This document shows, one piece after another, positions 9,091-19,427 of a stretch of DNA of 64,000 bases (within the stretch, counting starts at the first letter, position 1; every line of letters starts with the position of its first letter). A program made the translations under genes and the position numbers. The DNA lies in contig NZ_JABWRJ020000001.1 of assembly GCF_014268935.2 (NCBI RefSeq), positions 682,001 through 746,000 on the forward strand, in the 5' to 3' direction. This DNA is from Pseudomonas peradeniyensis (lineage in GTDB: Bacteria > Pseudomonadota > Gammaproteobacteria > Pseudomonadales > Pseudomonadaceae). The notes beneath the pieces are model-generated. The model did not search any database and was not told the origin of the DNA. It worked only from the letters and a program-made list of their open reading frames with translations.

Positions 9091-10569
9091 TCACAGCTTG
9101 AGCTGGCCGATCGCCTTGTTCAGCTCGCCGGCGAGGGTCGCCAGTTCGCTGCTGGTGGTGGCCGAGCCGACGGTCTGCTGCACGGTCTCCTCGGTGACGT
9201 CGCGGATACTGACCACGGCGCGGTTCATTTCTTCGGCCACCTGGCTCTGCTGCTCGGCGGCCACGGCGATCTGGGTGTTGCTTTCGCGCATCTGTGCCAC
9301 GGCGCTGGTGATCTCGGCCAGGGCCTCGCCGGCCTCGCGGGCCTGCTTGACGCAATCGTCGGCCTTGTACGAGCTTTCCTGCATGAAATCCACCGCATCG
9401 CGAGTGCCGGCCTGCAGGTCGGCGACCATGGTGGTGATCTCGTCGGTGGAGGTCTGCACGCGCTTGGCCAGGTTGCGTACCTCGTCGGCGACCACGGCGA
9501 AGCCGCGGCCCAGGTCACCGGCGCGGGCCGCCTCGATGGCGGCGTTGAGGGCGAGCAGGTTGGTCTGTTCGGCGATGCTGTGGATGACCCCGACCACGCC
9601 GTTGATCTTCTGGCTGTCGTCGGCCAGCTGGCGGATCATCTCGGCGGTCTGCTGCACGCCGCTGGAGAGCCCGGCAATCGAGTCCTGCACGCGGCTGACC
9701 ACGGCTTGGCCGCTACCGGCCAGGGTGTCGGCGGTCTGCGACAGGTCGCGGGTGGCGCCGGCATGCTGGGCGATATGGTGGACGGTGGCGGTCATCTCGT
9801 TGATCGCGGTGGCTGCCTGGTCGGTCTCGCTCTGCTGGCCGATCATGCCGTGGCGCACCTCGTCCATGCTGCCGGCAAGGCGCGCCGCGCCCGAGTCCAG
9901 TTGCGCGGCGGTGCGCGCCACGGTGCTGACCACGCGGTGGTAGGTGGTCTGCATGGCGTTGAACGCGCCGGCCATCTGCCCGACTTCGTCGCCGCAGGCC
10001 AGTGGCACCCGGGCGGAGAGGTCGCCGGTCTTCTCCACGTGCAGCATCACGTCCTTGAGGGTGTTGAGCTGGCTGAGCAGGAAACGGATCAACAGCTGCG
10101 AGGCGCAGAGCATCGCCAGCATCAGGATCAGCACGCACACGGCGTAGTTGCTGAAGCGGTCGAAATAGACCTGGCGCAGGCTCGGCGACTGGGCGATCAG
10201 CGCGAGCTGCTGGTCGCCCCGGCGCAGTACCTGGGCGCCGCGCAGCGGGTTGTCGCCGAGGATCCAGGCGCCGGGCAGCTCGACCCAGCCCTGGCCGTCT
10301 CGTAGGGGCTCGAGGGGTTCACCGGCGAACTGTGGTGTCTGGCCATTGCGCCAGGTGATCAGGTTGGCCTGGGCGGGCAGGGCCTGCCCGGCGGGCCAGG
10401 CCGCCAGCAGTTCGGCCTGGGCCTGGGCTTGTGCCTGGGCGCCGCTGGCGCGGGCCTGTTGCTCCAGGTACACCGCGTACAGTACCAGCATCAGGGTGGT
10501 GACGAAGGCCACGGCATTGACGGCCCAGAACTTGTATTTGAGGGAAACGTTGCTAAGCCAGGCACCCAT
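9091..10569 (-). CDS. Methyl-accepting chemotaxis protein
   Basis: This 492-residue inner-membrane chemoreceptor has TM1 at about 15-32, a short periplasmic domain of roughly 115 residues with a double-Cache-unlike small fold, TM2 at about 155-175, a HAMP domain, then the methyl-accepting signalling coiled coil. The highly conserved hairpin tip reads [19 protein letters not shown], followed by [12 protein letters not shown]. It should signal to CheA/CheW. The ligand is unknown. The start at MGAWLSN is preferred because GAGAAG precedes it; two upstream in-frame ATGs would add a hydrophilic extension before TM1. No che genes are nearby. Confidence 0.93.
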   Translation of the reverse strand: MGAWLSNVSLKYKFWAVNAVAFVTTLMLVLYAVYLEQQARASGAQAQAQAQAELLAAWPAGQALPAQANLITWRNGQTPQFAGEPLEPLRDGQGWVELPGAWILGDNPLRGAQVLRRGDQQLALIAQSPSLRQVYFDRFSNYAVCVLILMLAMLCASQLLIRFLLSQLNTLKDVMLHVEKTGDLSARVPLACGDEVGQMAGAFNAMQTTYHRVVSTVARTAAQLDSGAARLAGSMDEVRHGMIGQQSETDQAATAINEMTATVHHIAQHAGATRDLSQTADTLAGSGQAVVSRVQDSIAGLSSGVQQTAEMIRQLADDSQKINGVVGVIHSIAEQTNLLALNAAIEAARAGDLGRGFAVVADEVRNLAKRVQTSTDEITTMVADLQAGTRDAVDFMQESSYKADDCVKQAREAGEALAEITSAVAQMRESNTQIAVAAEQQSQVAEEMNRAVVSIRDVTEETVQQTVGSATTSSELATLAGELNKAIGQLKL

Positions 10570-10655
10570 GGTAGGTCTTCTCTGAGTTGGCGGAAACATT
10601 ATTGGCAAGGTGCCATCATTGTGCCCGCCAAGGCCAGAGGCCTTGTTGATATGCG

Positions 10656-11462
10656 TCAAGAAACCTCAGGCAGGCTAAAGAACGCGCGGGCGCAGGCGCT
10701 GGTGTGGGCGGCGGTGTGCGCTGCGGATTCATTGCGGTGTAACGCCACTTCGCGCAGCACCTCGGGCAGGAAGGCCGGCTCGTTGCGGCCGTTCTTCGGC
10801 TTGGGCCGTAGGCTGCGGGGCAGCAGGTAGGGCGCATCGCTTTCGAGCATCAGGCGGCCCTCGGGGATGTTGCCGACCAGGGGATGCAGGTGGGTACCGC
10901 GGCGCTCGTCGCAGATCCAGCCAGTGATGCCGATGTGCAGGTCCAGGTCGAGGTAGGCGAACAGCGCCTGGCGCTCGCCGGTGAAGCAGTGCACCACGGC
11001 GGCTGGCAACTGGTCGCGGTAGTCCTTGAGGATTGCCAGCAGGCGCTCGCTGGCCTCGCGCTCGTGGAGGAACACCGGTAGGCGCAGCTCGACCGCCAGC
11101 GCCAGCTGCGCTTCCAGGGCCTTTTCCTGGGCCGGGCGCGGGGAAAAGTCGCGATTGAAGTCCAGGCCGCATTCGCCCACGGCCACCACCCGTCCGTGGG
11201 CGAGCAGTTCACGCAGCTGGCGCTCGCTGCCGCTGTTCCAGTGGCTGGCGTCGTGGGGGTGCACGCCGGCGGTGCTGAACAGGCGCTGGCCGGGCTCGTC
11301 CAGGCGCTGGCACAGCTCCAGGGCCTCGGCGCTGACGTCCAGGCTGGTGCCGGTGAGGACCATCTGCGCCACGCCGGCTTCCACGGCGCGCTCGACGATG
11401 GCGGCCTGCTGGTCGTGGAAACTGCTGTTGGTCAGGTTGACGCCGATATCGATCAGTTGCAT
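10656..11462 (-). CDS. tatD: TatD metal-dependent 3'-5' exonuclease / DNase
   Basis: This 268-residue TIM-barrel metallohydrolase of the TatD family (Mg2+-dependent nuclease linked to DNA repair and apoptosis-like DNA degradation) shows DIGVNLT with the start of metal site 1. It also has GVHPHD, the metal-ligating [14 protein letters not shown], the TatD-specific stretch [11 protein letters not shown], and ESDAPYL. These match E. coli TatD more closely than the YcfH/YjjV paralogues. The ATG at 11462 has GAGGT upstream; a longer frame lacks conservation. In enterobacteria tatD follows tatABC, but here it is a stand-alone gene. Confidence 0.93.
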   Translation of the reverse strand: MQLIDIGVNLTNSSFHDQQAAIVERAVEAGVAQMVLTGTSLDVSAEALELCQRLDEPGQRLFSTAGVHPHDASHWNSGSERQLRELLAHGRVVAVGECGLDFNRDFSPRPAQEKALEAQLALAVELRLPVFLHEREASERLLAILKDYRDQLPAAVVHCFTGERQALFAYLDLDLHIGITGWICDERRGTHLHPLVGNIPEGRLMLESDAPYLLPRSLRPKPKNGRNEPAFLPEVLREVALHRNESAAHTAAHTSACARAFFSLPEVS

Positions 11463-11584
11463 GGTGCTACCTCGTGCCGCGGGGCGGCCAGCATAGCAAA
11501 AACCGGGATATCGAGAAAAAACCAAGAACTTCAAACGTTTGCCGTGGTCTGTTGCGGTCATTTATCAAGGATCGATCACAGCAC

Positions 11585-13021
11585 ATGGTGCCCGCCAACC
11601 GCTCTCGGACCCTTATCCCCATGTTGCGAACCTTTTTGACTGGCCTGTTGCTGTCCGGGCTGCTGGCCGGCGGGCCTGCCGCTGATGCCGGGCCGCAGCA
11701 GCATGTGCCGGCCAGCCAGGCGCGCGACCTGGCGCAGATCCGCTCGAGCAAGGTGCTGCGGGTGCTGGTCAACCAGAGCCGCAATAGCTCCGGCGAGGTC
11801 AAGGGCGAGCCGGTGGGCGTCGAGTACTACCGCTTGCGCGCCCTGGAGCACGCACTCAATGCCCGGGTCGCCGACGGCCAGGAAATCACCCTGAAGATCA
11901 TCCCCCGCGCCAAGGAGCAGCTGCTCGCGGCCTTGCAGCGCGGCGAGGGCGATCTCGCCGCCCCCGGCGAGCTGCTCGACCCGAGCGTGGTGCGCGGAGT
12001 CGGCGCCAGCACCCCGGTGGTCGACCAGGTGCCGCTGCAACTGGTCGGGCGCAAGGGCGAGCGCGGCTACAACCGCCCCGAGCAGCTGTCCGGGCGCACC
12101 GTCGCGCTGACCACCGCCAGTGCCGCGGGTGCGGCGATCCAGGCGATCAACCAGCAGTTGGCCTTGCGCAAGCGGGCACCGATCAAGGTGGAATGGGTCG
12201 ACCCGACGCTGGCGGTGGAGGATGTGCTGGAGATGGTCCAGGCCGGCATCTACCCGCTGACCGTGGTGGAGCGACCGATCGCCCAGCGCTGGGCGCGGGT
12301 GATGCCGCGCCTGCGGGTGGACAGCAAGCTGCAGCTGGCCCCGCCCCAGGCCATGCGCTGGTATGTGCGCCAGGACGCGCCGATGCTGCAGGCGGCGGTG
12401 GATCGCTTTCTCGCCACCTACCGCGCGCCGGACAACCAGGACGCGGCCTTCGAGCGCATCTATCGGCGCCAGTACCGGGTGCACAACCCGCTGGCTCGAC
12501 AGGATCGCCAGCGCCTGGAGTCGGTGCGCCCGGTGCTGCAGAAGCACGGTGGCGACCAACAGTTCGACTGGCTCAACCTGGCCGCCCTGGCGTTCAAGGA
12601 GTCGACCCTCGATCCCAAGGCGCGTGGTACCGGTGGCGCCCACGGGCTGATGCAGATCACCCCGTCGGCGGCCCAGCGGGTGGGGGTGAGCAACACCGCC
12701 ACGGTGGACGGCAATGTCCAGGCCAGCGCCCGCTACCTGGCGCTGATCCGCCGCAAATTCTTCGCCAGCCCCCAGCTCAACGAGCGCGAGCGCATGGCTT
12801 TCATCCTGGCTGCCTACAACCTCGGCCCGGAGCGGGTCCAGGCCATGCGTGCCGAGGCCCGGCGACGGGGTCTCAATGGCAACCAGTGGTTCTTCCAGAC
12901 CGAGCGCATCGCCATGGAGCAGGTGGGCATGGGGCCGGTGAACTTCGTCAACAGCGTCAACAAGTACTTCCTCGCGTTCAACCGTGAGCGGGCTTCCCTG
13001 GAACGTGTGGCGAAGCGCTAG
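11585..13021 (+). CDS. MltF-like membrane-bound lytic transglycosylase
   Basis: This protein of about 478 residues has an export signal, an N-terminal family-3 solute-binding-protein-like domain (about 45-290) and a C-terminal SLT lysozyme-like domain. The latter has catalytic Glu339 in FKESTLDP, then GAHGLMQITP and AAYNLGPERV. Such enzymes cleave peptidoglycan glycan strands with 1,6-anhydromuramic acid formation. In MltF the first domain senses peptides and controls the second. Start choice is uncertain: ATG 11585 or ATG 11621 both give a signal peptide, and neither has a convincing ribosome site. No lipobox Cys is visible, unlike many Mlt enzymes. Confidence 0.87.
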   Translation: MVPANRSRTLIPMLRTFLTGLLLSGLLAGGPAADAGPQQHVPASQARDLAQIRSSKVLRVLVNQSRNSSGEVKGEPVGVEYYRLRALEHALNARVADGQEITLKIIPRAKEQLLAALQRGEGDLAAPGELLDPSVVRGVGASTPVVDQVPLQLVGRKGERGYNRPEQLSGRTVALTTASAAGAAIQAINQQLALRKRAPIKVEWVDPTLAVEDVLEMVQAGIYPLTVVERPIAQRWARVMPRLRVDSKLQLAPPQAMRWYVRQDAPMLQAAVDRFLATYRAPDNQDAAFERIYRRQYRVHNPLARQDRQRLESVRPVLQKHGGDQQFDWLNLAALAFKESTLDPKARGTGGAHGLMQITPSAAQRVGVSNTATVDGNVQASARYLALIRRKFFASPQLNERERMAFILAAYNLGPERVQAMRAEARRRGLNGNQWFFQTERIAMEQVGMGPVNFVNSVNKYFLAFNRERASLERVAKR

Positions 13022-13031
13022 ATAAATCTAA

Positions 13032-13076
13032 TTATTCGATAGAATCTACGCGATTATTGCGATTTTCTTATTCGAT
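13032..13076. promoter_or_regulatory. AT-rich upstream region of doxX gene with repeated TTATTCGAT
   Basis: Two direct copies of TTATTCGAT occur at 13032-13040 and 13068-13076, 36 bases apart, in an AT-rich stretch just upstream of the DoxX gene. The first is part of ATTC-GATA-GAAT dyad symmetry. The spacing is compatible with a regulator binding two sites on roughly the same DNA face. No regulator is identified. Confidence 0.4.
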
Positions 13077-13132
13077 GATTTGATTAAGATGGCGCTCATC
13101 CAACACACACCTGCTCAAACAAGGAAGCAAAC

Positions 13133-13567
13133 ATGAACAACTCCCTCAAAGCCCTGTTCACCACCCGCGCCGGTTATGGCCTGAGCGTCGTGCGTATCCT
13201 GGTCGGCGTCATCTTCATGGCCCACGGCGCGCAGAAACTGTTCGGCCTGTTCGGTGGCTACGGCCTGGAAGGCACCGGCCAGTGGATGGAAAGCATCGGC
13301 CTGGCCCCGGGCTACCTGATGGCCCTGCTGTCTGGCAGCGCCGAGTTCTTCGGCGGTCTGGCCCTGGTGGTCGGCCTGCTGGCTCGCCCGGCGGCGCTGG
13401 CGTTGAGCGTGACCCTGGTGGTGGCGATCTTCTCGGTGCATATCGGCAACGGGCTGTTCATGTCCAACAACGGTTACGAGTTCGCCCTGGCGCTGATGGC
13501 CGGTACCGTGGCGGTGCTGATCGAAGGCGCGGGCCGCCTGTCGCTGGACCGCCTGATCGCACGCTGA
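13133..13567 (+). CDS. DoxX family membrane protein
   Basis: This 144-residue integral membrane protein has four predicted helices. It matches the DoxX/YphA group: GYGLSVVRILVGVIFMAHG at the start, then QKLFGLFGG, a GSAEFFGGLAL motif in the second helix and GYEFALALMAG in the last. DoxX proteins are linked to redox or thiol-stress systems, but the biochemical role of bacterial stand-alone members is unclear. AAGGAAGC precedes the ATG by about 5 bases. The upstream AT-rich region suggests its own regulated promoter, and a REP hairpin immediately downstream may also act as terminator. Confidence 0.88.
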   Translation: MNNSLKALFTTRAGYGLSVVRILVGVIFMAHGAQKLFGLFGGYGLEGTGQWMESIGLAPGYLMALLSGSAEFFGGLALVVGLLARPAALALSVTLVVAIFSVHIGNGLFMSNNGYEFALALMAGTVAVLIEGAGRLSLDRLIAR

Positions 13568-13570
13568 TCA

Positions 13571-13630
13571 TCGATTGCGGGTCCAGCCCGCTCCCACGAA
13601 ACGTGTGGGAGCGGGCTGGACCCGCGATTG
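13571..13630. repeat. Tight REP hairpin downstream of doxX
   Basis: Two inverted REP arms (…GCGGGTCCAGCCCGCTCCCAC and its complement) are separated by only about 6 bases, giving a near-perfect 25-bp stem. The core stem GCGGG/CCCGC carries the loop variant CTGGA. It lies 4 bases beyond the DoxX stop and could terminate transcription. Confidence 0.85.
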
Positions 13631-13645
13631 CGTTTGCACAAGCGC

Positions 13646-13674
13646 TTGTAACTTCCTGCGTCAGCCTCTAGCAT
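13646..13674 (+). promoter_or_regulatory. Sigma-70 promoter for small gene with long leader
   Basis: TTGTAA (13646-13651), a 17-base spacer and TAGCAT (13669-13674) predict a start near 13681. That gives a 5' untranslated leader of about 130 bases before the gene at 13814. Confidence 0.55.
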
Positions 13675-13680
13675 ACCGAT

Positions 13681-13813
13681 TGCGCCGATTTAAACAGCTA
13701 CTTGCGGGGCGCAGGAGAGGCCCCGACGGGTCATCCGAAATACCGCTAAAGCGCTGGTTCGGTGACGCCTCCCACCGCTGCCCAGCGGGAACAGCGAGGC
13801 GGAGAGAGACTCC
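13681..13813 (+). other. Structured 5' leader of unknown class
   Basis: Hairpin 1 (about 13700-13720) has a CGGGGC/GCCCCG stem with a GGA-containing loop. Hairpin 2 (13766-13801) has outer CGCCTC/GAGGCG and inner CCGCT/AGCGG stems and ends directly at the ribosome site GGAGAGAG. The layout could allow translational control, for example by a GGA-binding RsmA/CsrA protein. It does not match a riboswitch class I know. Confidence 0.4.
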
Positions 13814-14122
13814 ATGAGTTGCCCACGTACCAGTGTCTGCTTGACCCCCCTGGCCAAGAACCAGGTTTCCCGTACCCCGCGCATCCTGCTCGGCGGCCAG
13901 CATCAACCCACGCTTTTGCGCAATCTTGATGGCTTTTCCCGACGCAAGGGCCAGGCCTGTGCCTTCCTCATACAGTTCTCCGAAAGCTGTGAACAGCTCG
14001 ACCAGTACGGCAATGATCGCTTCGATCTGGCAGTGATCCAGGCGCCCGCCGCAGAAGAGGCCGCCGAGGTCATCGGCCAGCTCACCCGTATCGCCCGCCA
14101 GGGCCTGATCACCCGCCGTTGA
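13814..14122 (+). CDS. Small protein of unknown function
   Basis: This protein has 102 residues, with no signal peptide or membrane helix. The N-terminal third is rich in Cys, Thr and Arg. The rest reads as a soluble alpha/beta unit with the acidic stretch FSESCEQLDQYGNDRFDLAV and a helical C-terminus ending in RR. The last 40 residues faintly recall a receiver-like beta-alpha unit but lack a phospho-acceptor pattern. Codon use is normal for the neighbourhood, and GGAGAGAG precedes the ATG, so I regard it as real. It sits between doxX and greB behind a structured leader. No function is proposed. Confidence 0.65.
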   Translation: MSCPRTSVCLTPLAKNQVSRTPRILLGGQHQPTLLRNLDGFSRRKGQACAFLIQFSESCEQLDQYGNDRFDLAVIQAPAAEEAAEVIGQLTRIARQGLITRR

Positions 14123-14211
14123 GCGGCGTGTCGCGTCCAGCATTTTTTCGCTAAGCTCGGTCTCCCGGTGGGCGCATGGCGCCCGCCGTGGATGCACTGA
14201 GGAGACAGTCG

Positions 14212-14691
14212 TTGAGCACCAACATCATCACCATAGAAGGCCATGCCGCGCTGAAGCAGGAGCTTGATCACCTGTGGCGGGTCTATCGCCCGGAAATCAC
14301 CCAGAAGGTCACCTGGGCGGCCTCGCTGGGCGATCGCAGCGAGAACGCCGACTACCAGTACAACAAGAAGCTGCTGCGCGAGATCGACCGCCGCGTGCGC
14401 TACCTGCGCAAGCGCCTGGAAGACGTCAAGGTGGTCGAGTACTCGCCCCAGCAGGAAGGCAAGGTGTTCTTCGGTGCCTGGGTGGAGATCGAGAACGATG
14501 ACGGCGAGCAGCTGCGCTTTCGCATCGTCGGCTATGACGAGATCCACGGGCGCAACGACTACATCTCCATCGACTCGCCCATGGCCCGGGCCCTGCTCAA
14601 GAAAGGGGAGGGCGACGAAGTGCTGGTGCACACGCCCACGGGCGAGGCGACCTGGTATGTGAACAGTATCCGCTATGAGACTGGGTCTTAG
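14212..14691 (+). CDS. greB: Transcript cleavage factor GreB
   Basis: This 159-residue factor binds the RNA polymerase secondary channel and stimulates cleavage of backtracked RNA. The N-terminal coiled coil (about 1-75) contains LGDRSENADYQYNKKLLREID. It carries the conserved acidic tip, and the length and the RxRYLxKRLE pattern point to GreB rather than GreA. The C-terminal FKBP-like domain has GYDEIHGRNDYISIDSPMA. The start is TTG at 14212, fixed by GGAGA at 14201-14205 (6-base spacing); the upstream ATG has no ribosome site. A bidirectional hairpin follows. Confidence 0.93.
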   Translation: MSTNIITIEGHAALKQELDHLWRVYRPEITQKVTWAASLGDRSENADYQYNKKLLREIDRRVRYLRKRLEDVKVVEYSPQQEGKVFFGAWVEIENDDGEQLRFRIVGYDEIHGRNDYISIDSPMARALLKKGEGDEVLVHTPTGEATWYVNSIRYETGS

Positions 14692-14701
14692 GTGTCCTGA
14701 A

Positions 14702-14731
14702 ATGCCAAGGCCCCTTAACAGGAGCCTTGGT
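14702..14731. terminator. Bidirectional terminator between greB and the orphan gene
   Basis: CCAAGGC and GCCTTGG form a 7-bp stem around a 12-base loop in the short gap between two convergent genes. Confidence 0.6.
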
Positions 14732-15553
14732 CTAATAGAAGATACCGAACAGGTCGCTACCCTCTAGGAGTTGATGCGGCTCGCGTAGAGCTTGCTCCAG
14801 AAGTGCGGATCCCGATTCTGCTGTTTGGCATACCAGGGATCGGAGGAGTATGTTTCTTTTAAGCGTTGCGAGCCCAGCGCGCGCCTCTCCGCTTCTTGCA
14901 AGCTTATCACTCCAGCCTCCCAGAACTGTTTCCAGTAGTGGTCGGCCCTCAGCGTCGACGAAGGTCTTTGACTCGAATTCATAGATTGCATTGCATATCT
15001 CCGGAACACAGGAGGCTAAGGATGCGACACCAGTTTCGATCATGGATTGGATGTTGTCCAGCGTATGCCCGTGCGTCCAGGGTAGCGGAGGAACACCCAG
15101 AGTCGAGTTCCCCTCGCGCTGATATTGGTGGGGCGCCAGATGGTCGGTGGTACCGTACTTGATGGCCGATGATAGCATGGCATCCGTGCGTCGACGCAGT
15201 GCGAGATCCGACAAGCCATCCGGATCACCGATGAAGACGCGTCGAGTGTTTCTTGCAAAGCTTGCCACCCCTGAGTAGACGGCTGATCCCCCACGGCCGG
15301 GCCGGTTGTCTGAAATGTCGAGCCACACCTTGATCGGACCGACATAGACATCGAACTGAAGGGGGCCTTCAAATTCAAACTGGAATGTCTCGGGGTAGTC
15401 TTCGGCATCCAGAGTGTTCAGGTGTGCGGTGTCCGGCAAGAGCCGCCGGATGATGCTGACCAGATTTCCTTCGTCCGTGCGAGGTGTCTGAAACAGCTCA
15501 TCCGCTGCTATTGCCAGAAGCCACTGCGCCGCGAAAATTCGGTGCTCACTCAT
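14732..15553 (-). CDS. Orphan hypothetical protein, AT-richer than neighbours
   Basis: This 273-residue protein has no signal peptide and no membrane helix. It begins MSEHRIFAAQWLLAIAADELF and has acidic and tryptophan-containing strands such as FDVYVGPIKVWLDISDNRP. No family is recognised. GC in sampled stretches is about 50-58%, against the high-60s in flanking genes, and codon use is visibly less biased, which suggests recent acquisition. It starts 9 bases after the ybbP-type permease stop and reads the same way, so it may ride on that operon. Its ribosome site is weak (AGGG, 13 bases away). It could be a cargo or defence-type gene, but nothing in the sequence demonstrates this. Confidence 0.75.
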   Translation of the reverse strand: MSEHRIFAAQWLLAIAADELFQTPRTDEGNLVSIIRRLLPDTAHLNTLDAEDYPETFQFEFEGPLQFDVYVGPIKVWLDISDNRPGRGGSAVYSGVASFARNTRRVFIGDPDGLSDLALRRRTDAMLSSAIKYGTTDHLAPHQYQREGNSTLGVPPLPWTHGHTLDNIQSMIETGVASLASCVPEICNAIYEFESKTFVDAEGRPLLETVLGGWSDKLARSGEARAGLATLKRNILLRSLVCQTAESGSALLEQALREPHQLLEGSDLFGIFY

Positions 15554-15562
15554 GATGGCGGA

Positions 15563-18069
15563 TTATCCCTCGCGCAACACCGCCAACGGACTTGCATTGA
15601 GCGCGCGACGCGTGCCGACCACCCCGGCTCCGCCTACCAGCACCGCCCCGGCCAGCGGCAACGCCAGCAGCCACGGATGGGGTGCCCAGTGCAGGTCGAA
15701 AGCATAGCGGTACAGCGCCCAGGTGATCAGCTCGCAACCCAGCGCCGCCAGCACGCCGCTGGCCGCGCCGAGCAGGCCGAACTCGATGCGTCGTGCCTTG
15801 ACCAGCAACGGGCGCGCCGCCCCCAGCGCCCGCAGCAGGGCACCCTGGCGAATGCGTTCGTCGAGGGTCGCCTGCAGACCGGCAAACAGCACCGCCAGTC
15901 CTGCCGCCAGCACGAACAGCAGCACGTACTCCACCGCCAGGGTGACCTGGGCGAGGATGCTGCGCAGCTGCGCCAGCAGCGCGTCGACCTGCAGCACGGT
16001 CACCGCCGGGAAGGCCCGGGACAGCGCGACGATCTCCTGGTCGTGGCCCGGCGCCAGGTAGAAGCTGGTGAGGTAGGTGGTGGGCAGGCCTTGCAGGGTG
16101 CCCGGCTGGAAGATCATGTAGAAGTTGGGCTGGAAGCTGTCCCAGTGCACGCTACGCAGGCTGCTGACCCGCGCCTGGCGCTGCTGGCCGCCGATGTCGA
16201 AGGTCAGCAGGTCGCCCAGTTGCAGGTGCAGGCTCTGCGCCAGCTCCGCTTCCACGGACACTCCGGGGACTTCATCGTTGGCGGGTACCTGTTGCCACCA
16301 TTGGCCGGCGCTCAGGGCGTTGCCCTGGGGCAGCTCGGCGGCCCAGGTCAGACTGAGGTCACGCTGGATGGCGCGCTCGCCGGTGGATTCCTTGCTGACC
16401 AGCTGGCGTACCGGCTGCTCATTGATATGGGTCAGACGGCCGGGAATCACCGGGTACAGCGGCGCGGCGCTGGCGTTGATCTGGGCCAGGCGCTCGGCGA
16501 ACGGCTGGCGCTCGTCGGGCAGGATGTTCAAGGCGAAATGGTTGGGCGCGTCCTTGGGCAACTGCGCCTGCCAGGTGTCGAGCAGTTCCGCGCGCAGCAG
16601 GGCGACCAGGCCCATCGCCAGCAGGATCAGGCCGAAGGCCAGGGCCTGGCCGGCGGCGGCCAGCGGGTGGCGCAGCAATTGCCCGAGGCCCAGGCGCCAG
16701 GCCAGCGGCGCGCCGGCCAGCAACCGGCGCAGGCTGCGCAGGCCGAGCAACAGCAATCCACCCAGCAGCAAGGCGGCGATCAGCCCGCCGCCGAGCAGGG
16801 CGAAGGTCAGCAGCAGGTCCAGGCTCAGGCGCCACATGATCAGACCCAGGGCAAGCAGGGCGGCGCCGTACACCAGCCAGCTGCTTGGTGGCAGCGGCAG
16901 CAGGTCGCGGCGCAGCACGCGCAGCGGCGGCACGCGACCCAGGGCCGCCAGCGGTGGCAGGGCGAAGCCGGCCAGGGCCACCAGCCCGGTGCCGATGCCG
17001 GCCAGTGCCGGGGTGAGGCCGCCGGGCGGTACCTGGCTGGGCAGCAGGCCTTCGAGCAGGCGGAACAGCCCCAGCTGCGCCAACCAGCCGAGCAGGGCGC
17101 CGGCCAGCGCGGCGGCGACGCCGAGCATGGCCAGTTGCAGGCTGTAGAGGCCGAGGGCCTGGTGGCGGGACAATCCCAGGCAGCGCAACAGGGCGCTGGC
17201 GTCCAGGCGCCGCGCGGCATAGCGGCTGGCCGACAGGGCCACGGCGACGCCGGCCAGCAGCACTGCCACCAGGCTGGCCATGTTCAGGTAGCGTTCGGCC
17301 TTGCCCAGGGCGCCGCCGATCTGCCGGTTGCCGTCGCGGGTGTCGAGCAGGCGCTGGTTGGCGGCCAGGCTTTTTTCCGCCGTCTGCCGGTACTGCTGCA
17401 GGGCATCGATATCGCCGCGCCACAGGTCGCGGTAGCTGACCCGGCTGCCGGGCTGGATCACCCCGGTGGCGTCGAGGTCGGCGAGGTTCATCAGCACCCG
17501 TGGGGTCAAACTGTAGAAATTGTTGGCGCGGTCGGGCTCGTAGGTCAGCACGCGGCTCATGCGCAGCGTCTTCATGCCCACGTCGATGCTGTCGCCGATG
17601 GCCAGGCCCAGCGCCGCGAGCAGGCGCGGCTCGACCCAGGCCTCGCCCGGCGCGGGGCCGCCGCCGGGCGTTTCCTCGGCGTAGGGCGCCGCCGCGCTGC
17701 GCAGCTGGCCGCGCAGGGGATAGGCGGGGTCGGCGGCCTTGATGCTGGACAGCTGGATGCCGCTGTCGCCGCCGACCACGCTGGTGAACTCCACCACCCG
17801 CGCATGGCTCAGGCCCAGCGCCGTGCCATCGACGATCTGCTGCGCGCTGGGCGGGGCGCTGCCCTGCAGGACCAGGTCGGCGCCGAGGAACTCGCTGGCG
17901 CGCAACTGCATGGCACCGTTGAGACGGGCGCCGAAGTAGCCGATGGCGGTACTGGCCGCCACCGCCACCAGCAGCGCGAAGAACAGCACGCGCACTTCGC
18001 TGGCGCGAGCATCGCGCAGTAACTGGCGCAGGGCCAGGACACACAGTCGCGGAAACGATAGGCGGGTCA

Positions 18070-18070
<1 letters not shown>
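15563..18070 (-). CDS. ybbP: ABC transporter permease, FtsX/MacB-like (YbbP family)
   Basis: This 835-residue inner-membrane permease has two FtsX-like halves. It has an N-terminal helix (about 25-45), a large periplasmic domain and three helices around 265-400. A central hydrophobic block around 400-500 holds four more helices, then come a second periplasmic domain and three C-terminal helices (about 720-825). This ten-helix layout is typical of YbbP, the partner of ATPase YbbA. Such pairs resemble LolCDE/MacB mechanotransmission systems; the substrate is unknown. Its start shares one base with the ybbA stop (TGATG), so the two are translationally coupled. The orphan gene follows. Confidence 0.88.
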
Positions 18071-18753
<683 letters not shown>

Positions 18754-18763
18754 GGAGAATCCG

Positions 18764-19369
18764 ATGCGAATGTGGTGGTTGAGTGCCGGCCTGGCCCTGT
18801 GTTGCCTGGCCCAGGGCGCGGCGGCGGGAACGCTGCTGGTCGTCGGCGATAGTATCAGCGCCGGTTTTGGCCTGGATACCCGCCAGGGGTGGGTCAGCCT
18901 GCTGCAACAGCAGTTGAAGAAGGAGGGTTTCGACGATCAGGTGGTCAATGCCTCGATCAGCGGCGACACCAGCGCAGGTGGCCAGGCGCGGCTGCCGGCG
19001 CTGCTTGCGGCGCACAAGCCGGACCTGGTGGTGCTGGAGCTGGGAGGCAACGACGGCCTGCGCGGACAGCCGCCGCAACAATTGCAACAGAATCTTGCCG
19101 CGATGATCGATCAGTCCCGCCAGGCTGGTGCCAAGGTGGTGTTGCTGGGCATGCGCCTGCCGCCGAACTATGGCGTGCGCTACACCACGGCGTTCGCCCA
19201 GGTTTATGAACAGCTGGCCGCCGATAAAAAGGTGCCCCTGGTGCCGTTCTTCCTCGAAGGCGTGGGCGGGGTGCCGGAGTTGATGCAGGCCGATGGCATC
19301 CACCCGGCGGCGGCTGCCCAGCAGCGCCTGCTGGAAAATGCCTGGCCGACGATAAAACCCTTGCTGTGA
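18764..19369 (+). CDS. tesA: Multifunctional acyl-CoA thioesterase I / lysophospholipase L1
   Basis: This 201-residue periplasmic SGNH hydrolase has a cleavable signal peptide (about 1-21, ending GAAA). Block I GDSIS has the nucleophile Ser30, the oxyanion blocks include GGND, and the C-terminal DGIHP supplies catalytic Asp and His. TesA hydrolyses long-chain acyl-CoA and lysophospholipids and can act as a protease/arylesterase. ATG 18764 follows GGAGA by five bases; an in-frame ATG at 18752 would overlap the ribosome site. The promoter must overlap the divergent ybbA coding region. Confidence 0.95.
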   Translation: MRMWWLSAGLALCCLAQGAAAGTLLVVGDSISAGFGLDTRQGWVSLLQQQLKKEGFDDQVVNASISGDTSAGGQARLPALLAAHKPDLVVLELGGNDGLRGQPPQQLQQNLAAMIDQSRQAGAKVVLLGMRLPPNYGVRYTTAFAQVYEQLAADKKVPLVPFFLEGVGGVPELMQADGIHPAAAAQQRLLENAWPTIKPLL

Positions 19370-19427
19370 CGCTTTTATCGGGGGCCGCTTTCGGCTAATG
19401 TTGCGCCCCCCGTTTCGAGTGCCCCCG

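Noticed and set aside
13681..13813. Known riboswitch in the leader before the small gene
   Set aside because: I compared it mentally with glycine, guanidine, SAH, fluoride, B12 and c-di-GMP classes; none of their conserved cores is present.
15422..18022. Long plus-strand frame opposite the ybbP-type permease (866 codons)
   Set aside because: Gln/Gly/Ala/Arg-rich low-information sequence without a ribosome site; mirrors the codon pattern of the permease.
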